Source of the DNA: a bacterium
Lineage (GTDB): Bacteria; Bacteroidota; Rhodothermia; Rhodothermales; UBA10348
Length of the DNA stretch: 43,410 nucleotides
Reading direction: 5' to 3'
NCBI GenBank assembly: GCA_013204185.1
Contig: JABMOI010000252.1
Coordinates: 1-43,410, forward strand
Both the position numbers and the translations under genes were made by a program. The notes below the pieces were generated by a model, which worked only from the letters and a program-made list of their open reading frames with translations, was not told the origin of the DNA and did not search any database. Shown in pieces: positions 1 to 7,698 of this stretch. Position 1 is the stretch's first letter; each line of letters opens with the position of its first letter.

Positions 1-20
1 CGTTGCCGTTGCCGTTGCCG
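1..20. repeat. Hexanucleotide tandem repeat (CGTTGC)n
   Basis: A little over three copies of CGTTGC start the window and probably continue beyond it. On the minus strand they encode alternating Gly-Asn in the linker after the protease domain. Copy number in such repeats can vary by slippage without changing frame, because the unit is 6 nt. Confidence 0.75.
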
Positions 21-1138
21 CTGTTTCCTGGGGAAGAGCCTTCTCGTCCATCCACTTCTATACCAAAATGATCCAAAACCAAACGAATATCATTAGCAAC
101 AGAAATTGAAGCGGAGCCCGCAAACAATAACCCGACAGGTCGTGTGTCGATAGAGCTGTCATCGGAGCTCGCAACTACTAATGCACCAGAGTCTCCACCT
201 AAACTAAATTCACCTGGAGAAACAATGATTTGATTCTTGAAACAGGCAATACCTGCATTTCCATAACTCACTTCTACGGTTGCATTAAAAGCAATAACCG
301 ACCCAAAAGTAAGTCCGCTCGTGCGACCAAATTTTTGAACTTCCATCCCTGGCGTTGCAGCTATGGGAGATTTCCATGGAATGCCGTAGCCGACTGGGGG
401 AGTTTCATTTAATAACTGACCGTAACCAGTTTCAGCAATTGCTGCGTCAATTGTGTTCACACATTGTCCGCTGAAATCAATAGGCTCGAAATCGCTTAAT
501 GTGGCGAATGTGTGATCTGTCTCGTTCCCTCCATCATATTTCCCAGGTTGAATGATGGAGCTGCCAACATTGCCCTGGTTTATTGAGGCAAAAACATGGT
601 TATTGGAAAGAGCATATGTTAAGGCACCATCCGTTACTCTGGCGCCAATCGTACCTGTTAAACCATTAGCCATCCCTGCTGAAACCCCAATTGGCACGGG
701 GCGGTCAAATTCCTGAGCGCCTAACAATGCTCCTGCTCCTCGAGCCATAATGGGAGCAGAAATCTCACCTGTAACGATCATTTTTACAGGAATACCGCTC
801 GCTTCTGTGGGAACGATATTCTTTTTCTGTGCCGGCCATGATTGGACAGGTGTTTTCAAGAGAACAAGGATTGATTCTTGGCCTGAGTTAGAAACTGAGG
901 TTGCTGTCCCTACAATTTCTTCGTGGGACAAAATGGCTGTCGTTAGGCTGTCCTGAACCAGAGTAGTCCGAGCGCTTACTCTGCTTTGAAGGATATCTCT
1001 CGTATTACTTTCTACCGTCTCATCGCCAGTTGTTACTGCATTGTCACATCCTGGGAATAGCAATATTGCAAAAACCAGTGATGTCAGTGCCCATTTAGAG
1101 ATTAGTCGAAATTTCGAGGTGCAGGATTCTGATTTCAT
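1..1138 (-). CDS. Secreted lipoprotein with trypsin-like (S1-fold) serine protease domain, 3' end cut by window
   Basis: The reading frame is open from an ATG at 1138 to the window edge (379 codons) and has no stop, so the ORF track omits it. The N-terminus is a lipoprotein signal, a hydrophobic run ending in FPGC (Cys31). A chymotrypsin-type triad can be read in order: His181 in SNNHVFA, Asp231 in NTIDAAIA and Ser317 in GGDSGALV, with spacing typical of trypsin-fold enzymes. The GGDSGA box and the SNNHV context resemble the bacterial and plant NAL1-like trypsin family, which is family knowledge. After about residue 366 the protein becomes a Gly/Asn/Ser linker (GNGNGN) encoded by a hexanucleotide repeat, so another domain may follow outside the window. 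The start was chosen because GGAG lies about 10 nt upstream; an in-frame ATG at 1168 has no such site. Substrate unknown. The fold is fairly secure, activity is inferred. Confidence 0.8.
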   Translation of the reverse strand, partial: MKSESCTSKFRLISKWALTSLVFAILLFPGCDNAVTTGDETVESNTRDILQSRVSARTTLVQDSLTTAILSHEEIVGTATSVSNSGQESILVLLKTPVQSWPAQKKNIVPTEASGIPVKMIVTGEISAPIMARGAGALLGAQEFDRPVPIGVSAGMANGLTGTIGARVTDGALTYALSNNHVFASINQGNVGSSIIQPGKYDGGNETDHTFATLSDFEPIDFSGQCVNTIDAAIAETGYGQLLNETPPVGYGIPWKSPIAATPGMEVQKFGRTSGLTFGSVIAFNATVEVSYGNAGIACFKNQIIVSPGEFSLGGDSGALVVASSDDSSIDTRPVGLLFAGSASISVANDIRLVLDHFGIEVDGREGSSPGNSGNGNGN

Positions 1139-1550
1139 TATGTGTATGCTCCACTTAAACCTGACCATAAGAGTGATCGTAGTTTGGTATTTCTTTGGAG
1201 TACCTACGCATTTTAACGTATATGAATTCCTACCCCTTCGCCACTTACTGAAATAAGGAAACTAATAGGCTTTTACTGTCAGGCTTTCTCTAAACAAGAA
1301 TGCGGGCTTTATCCTACAGAAACACAACAAGGTTGCGAGTGTAATTAGAATCCAGAATGGTCAGCTCGGGTTTCTGTCCACATCTTGCCTCATTAGAATT
1401 TGTACCCAGATGATACCCCCCTCTTGTTATAGTCAATAGTCTGAATTGACTATTCTATCAAATGGTCGGGTAAAACGGAATGCACCGTCAACAAAACACC
1501 GACTCAATAGCTAAGAGTGGGGACATTTTTTGACATCGGCTTTTGGCGAG
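1139..1550. other. Intergenic region between SCO gene and protease gene
   Basis: About 410 bases with no convincing gene; ORFs overlapping it look random and have no domain signature. It should hold the promoter of the minus-strand protease and the end of the nirK transcript. The only clear structure is a perfect 9-bp inverted repeat (separate entry). I see no T-tract terminator after the SCO stop codon. Confidence 0.6.
1429..1453. promoter_or_regulatory. Perfect 9-bp inverted repeat, possible operator
   Basis: ATAGTCAAT and ATTGACTAT flank a 7-nt spacer (AGTCTGA). The repeat is AT-rich, has no following T-run, and lies about 290 bp upstream of the protease start and 100 bp beyond the SCO stop. 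It could be an operator for a dimeric regulator or a weak transcript-end hairpin. The function is inferred only from symmetry. Confidence 0.35.
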
Positions 1551-2186
1551 TCAATTCAGTCCGCCTTCGGCGCGGACAACGCTCTTAACTGCTTCAATTG
1601 TTTGGCTGGTCAAATCGCTCGCGATTTCATTTTGTTGATGCGAGATCACACCTTCGCCGTCCAAGACCGTTATGATATTGGAGTGAGCAAACTCACCATC
1701 TGGCATCTGTTGGTAGCGGACTCCTAGGAGCGCTGCCATTTCGCGGACGTCATCGCCATCGCCAGTGAGGAGATTCCACGACGCCGGGTCAAGGCCCATT
1801 CGATCGGCATAGGCTAGGAGTTTCTGCTCTGTATCTCGATCTGGGTCAATGCTAATGAGAACGAAACCTACATCGGACTTCGCGCTACGCTGAATTTGTT
1901 GCATGGCGGACACAATCCGTGGACAAGAAACCTCACAGGACGTGTAGGTCATGGCAACAACTTGTGGCTTACCTGCTAGGGAAGACAGAGAGAGGGTTGA
2001 GCCAGATTGGTTTGTCCAACTTGATTCGACTTGATAGAGAGAATGGTCTCCAAGAACGGGCGTCTCAGCATCCAGAACCATGCCTGCAGCGTCATGCGTG
2101 GCCATATCATGCTCAGCCATGTCGTGGGTCTCGCTTTTGGAACAACCAGACCAGATCAAGACAAAAAGTAAAAAATAGATACGCAT
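1551..2186 (-). CDS. SCO1/SenC family copper chaperone lipoprotein
   Basis: 211 aa. The N-terminus is a lipoprotein signal with lipobox WSGC (Cys15). The thioredoxin-like SCO domain carries the copper ligands CEVSC (Cys84, Cys88) and the distal His168 in FAHSN, the standard Cys-x3-Cys/His set. Residues 21-32 are a His/Met-rich stretch (HDMAEHDMATHD) that could hold extra copper. SCO proteins deliver copper to, or reduce thiols in, copper enzymes outside the cytoplasmic membrane. The gene lies 1 nt after the FGE-like gene and in the same unit as nirK, so metallation of the copper nitrite reductase is the likely job here; that role is inferred from context. Confidence 0.92.
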   Translation of the reverse strand: MRIYFLLFVLIWSGCSKSETHDMAEHDMATHDAAGMVLDAETPVLGDHSLYQVESSWTNQSGSTLSLSSLAGKPQVVAMTYTSCEVSCPRIVSAMQQIQRSAKSDVGFVLISIDPDRDTEQKLLAYADRMGLDPASWNLLTGDGDDVREMAALLGVRYQQMPDGEFAHSNIITVLDGEGVISHQQNEIASDLTSQTIEAVKSVVRAEGGLN

Positions 2187-2187
2187 A

Positions 2188-2988
2188 TTAAAGTGACCTG
2201 ACGGTTCTAAAACCTAAATTTGATCCGCTGTAAGCGGCGGTTACGCTTGCCCTAAAGGCATACCGCATAAACGCGGCGTAGTCCGTAAAGTCGGACGCTC
2301 CAACCACACCGCTTCCACAGTATAGTTTTCGCTCAAGGCTGGCATCAGCCCGAGACTCGCCCGTGATGAGGGCAGAATTAAAGTCCGATACCCACTCCCA
2401 CAAAAGACCATGCATATCCCGAATGCCCCAATAATTGGGAGGCGAACCTCCGACGTCGGGAAGAGGGTTGGGTTTGGGTTGGTTTGTGAGCGCCAAAAGG
2501 TTTTTCTGGAAATCCATTTCGGTTTTGCCGTCTGGTGATCGCAGGCCTGCGCTCCCAACGTATTCCCACTCTGCAATGGTCGGCAACCGGTTTCCTTTCC
2601 ACTTTGCAAAAGCTTTTGCCGCAAACCAGGAGACATGGGTAACGGGTTCCTTGCGTCCTAAAGATCCCGGATTGAGGTCATCTTTCCAGAGCAGCAAGTA
2701 ACTCTCTTCACTAAAAAGGGGGGATATGACAGATTTGCGCCACGTTGGATTGGCCGTCACGAACTCGAGAAAATCTCCAACCGTAACAGGATTTTCGTCC
2801 ATATAGAAAGGAGCGAGCGCCACACCCTCAACATCGCCTCCGTTGTCGTACAGTGGCTTGTAGACTCCTCCTGAAATCAACAACATACCCTCGGGAGTGG
2901 TGTTTCTGGAGGTTTGCATAGCGAAGAGGGCTGCTGGCAATGAAATTGCCAGCAGCCCCAACAACACTATAAAACGGACTTGTTTCAA
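2188..2988 (-). CDS. Secreted FGE-sulfatase-fold (SUMF1/EgtB/PvdO family) protein, nirK-associated
   Basis: 266 aa with an N-terminal signal peptide (about residues 1-23), so it acts outside the cytoplasm. The FGE fold is shown by PVTHVSWFAAKAFAKW, NRLPTIAEWEYV, the GIRDMHGLLWEWVSDF block and the C-terminal SNLGFR. Canonical formylglycine-generating enzymes use a pair of cysteines near the C-terminus; I see only one Cys in the protein (LYCGSG) and no pair, so sulfatase activation is unlikely. The start is TTG, 2 nt after the nirK stop, and the SCO gene follows after 1 nt. FGE-fold genes between nirK and SCO are familiar from Bacteroidota genomes, suggesting a role in maturation or assembly of the reductase. 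The family is secure; the function is not known. Confidence 0.85.
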   Translation of the reverse strand: MKQVRFIVLLGLLAISLPAALFAMQTSRNTTPEGMLLISGGVYKPLYDNGGDVEGVALAPFYMDENPVTVGDFLEFVTANPTWRKSVISPLFSEESYLLLWKDDLNPGSLGRKEPVTHVSWFAAKAFAKWKGNRLPTIAEWEYVGSAGLRSPDGKTEMDFQKNLLALTNQPKPNPLPDVGGSPPNYWGIRDMHGLLWEWVSDFNSALITGESRADASLERKLYCGSGVVGASDFTDYAAFMRYAFRASVTAAYSGSNLGFRTVRSL

Positions 2989-2990
2989 GG

Positions 2991-4415
2991 TCAGTGACTT
3001 GATTTTACTTTTGCAACGTCTGCAGGAACAGTTTCTCCGCCTTCGTTACCCCACGAGTTTCTTACAAACGTAAGCACGTTGGCTACATCTTCGTCCGAAA
3101 GACGAACACCTGGCATAACACCATTGTATTTGACTCCGTTAACTTCAATTTCTTCCGATAGACCGTTCACCACAACTCCAATAGCCCTAGCTGCGTCGGC
3201 CATCAAGAAATCAGATCCCGCGAGGGGCGGAAATACGCCCGCAATGCCTTGGCCCGAAGGTTGGTGACACGCTGCACAGTTCGCGGCAAAAATTCGAGAT
3301 CCAGCTTCAATCCGTTCAGCCATATTTTGGGCTGGCGGAACGTTTGCTGATGTCACATCAATTTCCTGTATCCCACCACCCTCTGGTAGATAAACATGTT
3401 CTTCTTTTAGACCGGAGTAAATCTGTGCGTTTTCGTCGCCCGTTACGGTTAACATGGCCAGTGCGCCTTTATTGAAGGCCCTGAAAATGGAGTGATCCAC
3501 GATAATGAACGTTCCTGGAACGTCTACCGTAAATTCGACCATGGCCGATCCACCAGCTGGAACTAGAGTTGTTTGAACGTTCGTATTTGCAACGCCACCA
3601 CCTTCCGTATGAACGAGGTCGAATATTTCGCCGATTACATGAAACGAGGAAACGAGGTTGGGACCGCCGTTACCTACAAACAAACGAATCCGGTCCCCTA
3701 CGTTGGCTGTGAGGGCTTTGTCTCCAGTGGTGGATCCAACTGAACCGTTAAACACCACGTAGTCAGGAGTTTCTAGGAGAGCTTTTGACATGTCGAATGG
3801 CTGAAGCCCAGCTTCTCCGTAGGCGCCCTGTGTATAAAACTCACTTTGCATGACATAGAATTCTTTGTCGACAGGAGGCAGGCCTTCTTTGGGTTCGACT
3901 AGAATCAAGCCGTACATACCATTCGCAATGTGCATACCAACGGGTGCGGTAGCGCAATGATAAACAAACAAACCAGGATTGAGGGCTTCAAAGGAAAAGA
4001 CGGTACCCTTTCCTGGAGCTGTAAATGATGAGGCTGCGCCTCCGCCTGGTCCCGTAACTGCATGCAGGTCAATGTTGTGCGGCATTTTGGAGTCAGGATG
4101 ATTGTTCAGATGGAATTCAACCTGATCGCCTTGTCTGACGCGAATGAACTTGCCAGGCACCTCGCCTCCGAACGTCCAAAAAGTGTACGCAACGCCGTCG
4201 GCGAGCCTACGAATCACTTCTGTAGTTTCTAATTCGACAATTACCTTGGTGGGGTAGTTACGGGTGATTGCAGCTGGCACAGCTGGCGCGTGGGTTAGCA
4301 CTGCATTTTCTTCGCCTTGAAGTGTTTCATTCTTACATCCTGTGGCTGCAAGCATCAAGATCGTAAGAGAAAAAGCGAGGAGTACCCGCCAGCTTTGAGT
4401 AAAGATATCTTTCAT
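2991..4415 (-). CDS. nirK: Copper-containing nitrite reductase fused to C-terminal cytochrome c, lipoprotein
   Basis: 474 aa from the ATG at 4415; the track's longer start adds 17 residues in front of a clean lipoprotein signal (LAATGC, Cys27) and is less likely. There are two cupredoxin domains. Type 1 copper ligands are His113 (MPHNID), Cys154 and His162 ([11 protein letters not shown]) and Met167. Type 2 ligands are His118, His153 and His308 (VDHSIF). The catalytic Asp116 and His259 (SSFHVIG) are both present. Residues about 365-455 form a class I cytochrome c with CAACH (Cys380, Cys383, His384) and a likely axial Met434 (GVMPG). The enzyme reduces nitrite to nitric oxide; the fused haem domain probably feeds electrons to the type 1 copper. 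It is the first gene of the nirK, FGE-like, SCO unit. No nitric oxide reductase is visible here. Confidence 0.96.
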   Translation of the reverse strand: MKDIFTQSWRVLLAFSLTILMLAATGCKNETLQGEENAVLTHAPAVPAAITRNYPTKVIVELETTEVIRRLADGVAYTFWTFGGEVPGKFIRVRQGDQVEFHLNNHPDSKMPHNIDLHAVTGPGGGAASSFTAPGKGTVFSFEALNPGLFVYHCATAPVGMHIANGMYGLILVEPKEGLPPVDKEFYVMQSEFYTQGAYGEAGLQPFDMSKALLETPDYVVFNGSVGSTTGDKALTANVGDRIRLFVGNGGPNLVSSFHVIGEIFDLVHTEGGGVANTNVQTTLVPAGGSAMVEFTVDVPGTFIIVDHSIFRAFNKGALAMLTVTGDENAQIYSGLKEEHVYLPEGGGIQEIDVTSANVPPAQNMAERIEAGSRIFAANCAACHQPSGQGIAGVFPPLAGSDFLMADAARAIGVVVNGLSEEIEVNGVKYNGVMPGVRLSDEDVANVLTFVRNSWGNEGGETVPADVAKVKSSH

Positions 4416-4714
4416 AATATGTAATCCGAGTTGAGTGGTAGGCAGACTCTTGGTGTCTCGGCACAAAATGCTGGATAGTAGAGTCCATATTGAATTGCCA
4501 TCATGTTAGACCACATCATCAAAACACAACGACACGGTTTCCCTCTGGTCCGTGGGCAGAATCGCCTCATAAAGGACGCGGGGGATTCTACTACATTTAA
4601 GACAAATAACTCTTAAATAAAAATATTGTTGCATACATAGGTCAGTTTTTGGCAACTTATACGAACATTTGTCTTGCCTAGGCAGTAATCCCTCAAAACA
4701 AACTGCATCGCCCA
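4416..4714. promoter_or_regulatory. Divergent intergenic region upstream of nirK unit
   Basis: About 300 bases between the divergent nirK unit and the plus-strand membrane-protein gene, so it must carry promoters for both. It is AT-rich near 4610-4640. An imperfect dyad (ATCATGT, 6 nt, ACATCAT; 4500-4519) and a perfect 10-bp palindrome TGCCTAGGCA (4675-4684) are visible. I could not find a convincing FNR/NnrR box (TTGAT-N4-ATCAA) or a clear -35/-10 pair. Confidence 0.4.
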
Positions 4715-5047
4715 ATGACTTGGATCAAAAATGCCATCATCGACGTGGCAATCACTGCCGTGATCGTGGCTTATGCCATAACAATGGCTACTTGGAGTTG
4801 GTGGATCATTGCCATCTACACCCCTCTAATGCTTTTGCTGAAGGTTTTCGCGCTTTCTGGTGCCGCTTCTTCAGTCCAACGCAAAGCAGACGACGTTCCG
4901 AGTTGGTTTTATCACGTGCTATATGCCGTGAATGTAGTCTTGCTGCTTTATGCTTCATTTCTATATGCAGCTATCGGTTGGGCAGCTATTTGGATTTTAT
5001 CCGCTATCGTAGAATCCAAGAATAAGCCGAAGATGAAAAAGACATGA
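4715..5047 (+). CDS. Small multi-pass membrane protein of unknown function
   Basis: 110 aa with three to four hydrophobic segments (about 7-24, 29-49 and 64-100) and a positively charged C-terminal tail (KNKPKMKKT). I do not recognise the family. It lies 19 bp upstream of rqcH on the same strand and is probably co-transcribed, although no functional link is evident. A 118-aa ORF in another frame (4669-5025) covers the same DNA, but its Cys/His-rich, non-hydrophobic translation looks like a shadow. The start ATG has no good ribosome binding site, which is common in this window. Confidence 0.75.
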   Translation: MTWIKNAIIDVAITAVIVAYAITMATWSWWIIAIYTPLMLLLKVFALSGAASSVQRKADDVPSWFYHVLYAVNVVLLLYASFLYAAIGWAAIWILSAIVESKNKPKMKKT

Positions 5048-5066
5048 TCCAATCTAGGACCGTGTT

Positions 5067-6656
5067 TTGCTGACGAATTACTTTACGCTCAACGCGTTGG
5101 TCGGTGAATGGAATGAACTGCTACTCCATTCAACCCTCGTAGACGGGTATTCTCAGCACAAAGGAAGCTTGATATTGGTGTTCATGGACGAAAAGGACCA
5201 GGTTTGGTCGCTTAATACGTCTGTTCAAGCTCCAAATCGGCATATTTTCGTGTATTCGGGCTCGAATCGATCACGCAAGAACGTGGTGGACGTTTTCCCG
5301 TCCCTTCGTAATAAGAGGGTCTCATCCATTTCGATTGCCGAGGGAGACCGGTTAATCACGTTCACGTTTGAATCCGGGGACGTCCTCTTGTTTGCTGTGT
5401 ATGGGCCCAAAGCCAATGTATTTTTAAGACGCCCAAACACGGACCTCTCCGATTCTTTTCGTGGGTCGAACGTGGCGCCTCCTGAAGTCCGACCCGCTCC
5501 AGAATGGCCAACCGAAACCACCATTCACGACGTTTTAGCCAGGGGTGGTTCGATTAGCGGCCTCCTCCCCCTTTTCCCCAGTCAGCTCGTCCAAGAGGTA
5601 TGGGCTCGAGCAGGCGGAACAGAAGATCCCCAAACCATTGAAAAAGCAATTTTCCAGCTGAAGGCAGAACTCGATGCTCCTCAAGGCTTGATCTATTGGG
5701 ACGCTAATCGAAGTCCGCTGCTTTCGGTGATCCCGCTACAATCCCAGCAAACCGCACCTGAACTTTTTGAATCGGTAAACGAATCCGTTCGCGTATGCGC
5801 CCGAAGGCGTCTTGCCATCACCCGGTTTAAAGGTCTGTACGACCCACTGCTTGGAATCATTGAATCTCGAGCGGTTGGAGCTCAAAAAAGTTTAGATAGG
5901 GTAGTCTCTGAGCTTCAGAAACCGAGCCGAGCTGAAGACCATGAATCTGCTGGCCACTTAATCATGGCGCAGCCTAACGCCTTTGAGAAGGGGCAATCTA
6001 CGGTCGTGGTCCAGGATTGGCTTAGCGGTGGCGAATCGAAAACGTTACCCATGAACCCAACCCTGTCCGCGATAGAAAACGCCCAGAAGTACTATCAAAA
6101 AGCCAAAGCCTCAAGACTGGCTAGGGAAAAGTCCATGGAGCGGCTCATGGGCCTAAAGAAAACTGCCCAAGAAATGGAGAAGCTTCATTCAGAAGCGTTG
6201 TCCTTGAACAGCGTAGAAGACGTCGAAGCATTTCAAAAGAAACACGAACATTGGCTAAGATCATTGACATCACAAATCAATTCGACAGACACCATACCGT
6301 ATAGGCAGTACATCCTAGACGGTGGATACGAAGTTTGGGTAGGGCGAAACGCCAAGCAGAATGATCAGCTAACCATGAAGGATGCTCGCAAGCATGACCT
6401 CTGGCTTCATGCACGGGGCGTAGCAGGCTCCCACACCGTTCTTAGACTGAATAGTAAAACCGATGTACCGCCCAAATCGATTGTCGAACAAGCCGCTTCA
6501 ATTGCAGCCTGGCATTCAAAAGCACGTCCAAGCGCCCTCGTTCCCGTGATCGTTGTGTCGCGTAAATACGTGCGAAAGCCTCGAAAGGCCCTTCCTGGAG
6601 CCGTATTGGTTGAGCGTGAAAAAGTGATCTTGGTTGAGCCCAAGATTCCTGAATAG
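5067..6656 (+). CDS. rqcH: RqcH / NFACT family ribosome-associated quality control protein
   Basis: 529 aa. The N-terminus (MLTNYFTLNALVGEW) opens a NFACT-N domain, a helical or coiled region follows at about 230-400, and the C-terminal NFACT-R domain contains the hallmark DLWLHARGVAGSHTVLR and VRKPRKALPGAVLVERE. The family (RqcH, Rqc2/NEMF, formerly called fibronectin-binding protein A) binds stalled 50S-peptidyl-tRNA complexes and recruits tRNA-Ala for C-terminal alanine tailing; this is known from Bacillus. The start codon is TTG, chosen because the family normally begins right at this motif. The protein is somewhat shorter than the usual 550-580 aa. The old adhesin annotation should not be used. 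Confidence 0.93.
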   Translation: MLTNYFTLNALVGEWNELLLHSTLVDGYSQHKGSLILVFMDEKDQVWSLNTSVQAPNRHIFVYSGSNRSRKNVVDVFPSLRNKRVSSISIAEGDRLITFTFESGDVLLFAVYGPKANVFLRRPNTDLSDSFRGSNVAPPEVRPAPEWPTETTIHDVLARGGSISGLLPLFPSQLVQEVWARAGGTEDPQTIEKAIFQLKAELDAPQGLIYWDANRSPLLSVIPLQSQQTAPELFESVNESVRVCARRRLAITRFKGLYDPLLGIIESRAVGAQKSLDRVVSELQKPSRAEDHESAGHLIMAQPNAFEKGQSTVVVQDWLSGGESKTLPMNPTLSAIENAQKYYQKAKASRLAREKSMERLMGLKKTAQEMEKLHSEALSLNSVEDVEAFQKKHEHWLRSLTSQINSTDTIPYRQYILDGGYEVWVGRNAKQNDQLTMKDARKHDLWLHARGVAGSHTVLRLNSKTDVPPKSIVEQAASIAAWHSKARPSALVPVIVVSRKYVRKPRKALPGAVLVEREKVILVEPKIPE

Positions 6657-6701
6657 CGTACCTTCCCATCTCTTCTTCATTTCATTTTTAGGCTGCCCCG
6701 T

Positions 6702-7514
6702 ATGAATTGGTGGGAATCCATTTTTATAGGTTTCGTTCAAGGCTTGACCGAGTTCTTACCCGTGTCCTCGTCAGGGCACCTGGTTTTAACGCAGCACCTT
6801 TTGGGAATGAATGAAGCACAAGCAGATGTGCTTTTTGAGGTGATGCTTCATTTCGGAACCATTCTGAGTGTGTTTTGGGTGTACAGAGAGCGGATTTTTC
6901 AGTTAACATTTGGCTTTTTGACTCAAGCAAAACGTCCCTCTACGTGGGAAACGTCCTATGAATCGGATGATGACTTTCGAATGGGAATCCACATTCTGAT
7001 TACACTGGTCCCGACATTCTTAGTGTATGCGGTGTGGGGTAGTCAAATTGAGGCCGCTTTTTCTTCACCCCGGCTCGCGGCCGGAATGTTACTGGTCACG
7101 GGCGTCTTATTGCTCCTTACGCGCTTGAGAAAAGCCCCTACTGGAAAGGTCACTGCACCTAAAAGTGTTCTTATAGGCTGCGCCCAAGCCTTTGCCATGA
7201 TCCCAGGGATTTCCCGTTCAGGAGCCACCATTTGTGTTGCCCTTTACCAAAACGTGAAGCCAGAAAAAGCAGCTGACTTTTCCTTCTTGATGCTGCTGCC
7301 CGTGGTGGTTGGAGCAACCATATTCAAAGTCAGTGAAGCCGTCTCTCAGGCCACCGAGGCGGACTGGGCCCTACTTCTTTTGGGGACGGTTGTAGCGTTT
7401 TTCTCAGGCATCGTGGCCATTCGCATGGTCCTTAATTTTGTCCGAAAAGGCCGCCTGCAATACTTCGCATTCTACTGTTTTGCGGCAGGTACGCTGGGCT
7501 TAATCCTGATCTAG
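6702..7514 (+). CDS. uppP: Undecaprenyl-diphosphate phosphatase
   Basis: 270 aa polytopic membrane protein of the BacA/UppP family, of usual length. The first signature, QGLTEFLPVSSSGHL (Glu17, Ser22-24, His26), and the second, PGISRSGAT (with Arg172), form the active site facing the membrane. It dephosphorylates undecaprenyl diphosphate so that the C55 lipid carrier can be reused for peptidoglycan and other envelope polymers; overexpression in other bacteria gives bacitracin resistance. It stands 45 bp after rqcH on the same strand and may be co-transcribed. Confidence 0.97.
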   Translation: MNWWESIFIGFVQGLTEFLPVSSSGHLVLTQHLLGMNEAQADVLFEVMLHFGTILSVFWVYRERIFQLTFGFLTQAKRPSTWETSYESDDDFRMGIHILITLVPTFLVYAVWGSQIEAAFSSPRLAAGMLLVTGVLLLLTRLRKAPTGKVTAPKSVLIGCAQAFAMIPGISRSGATICVALYQNVKPEKAADFSFLMLLPVVVGATIFKVSEAVSQATEADWALLLLGTVVAFFSGIVAIRMVLNFVRKGRLQYFAFYCFAAGTLGLILI

Positions 7515-7698
7515 CTCAGTTTGACGGTGGAACGGGCCCGTGCATGCATAACGAGGCCACGAAAAAGGGTGTCTCATTTTGATAATAATCCCTTAAGATT
7601 CGCGTCCTGCGCCCGATAACGGTCGTGGGAGCCGTTCACATAGCGTGAAACGTGCGTCCGGATGAAGCCATCCAACCGAAATTTTCAGGACTATTCGA

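Noticed and set aside
2188-2988. Sulfatase-maturing formylglycine-generating enzyme
   Set aside because: The FGE cysteine pair is absent and no sulfatase gene is nearby; only the fold is claimed.
4416-4714. FNR/NnrR site upstream of nirK
   Set aside because: No good TTGAT-N4-ATCAA match; only an imperfect dyad was found, so no regulator is named.
4669-5025. 118-aa ORF in a frame overlapping the small membrane protein
   Set aside because: Starts at TTG and gives a Cys/His-rich, non-hydrophobic product; the 4715-5047 frame has coherent membrane helices and better spacing to rqcH.
5067-6656. Fibronectin-binding adhesin
   Set aside because: Old annotation of the NFACT family; no signal peptide, and the NFACT-R motif points to ribosome quality control.
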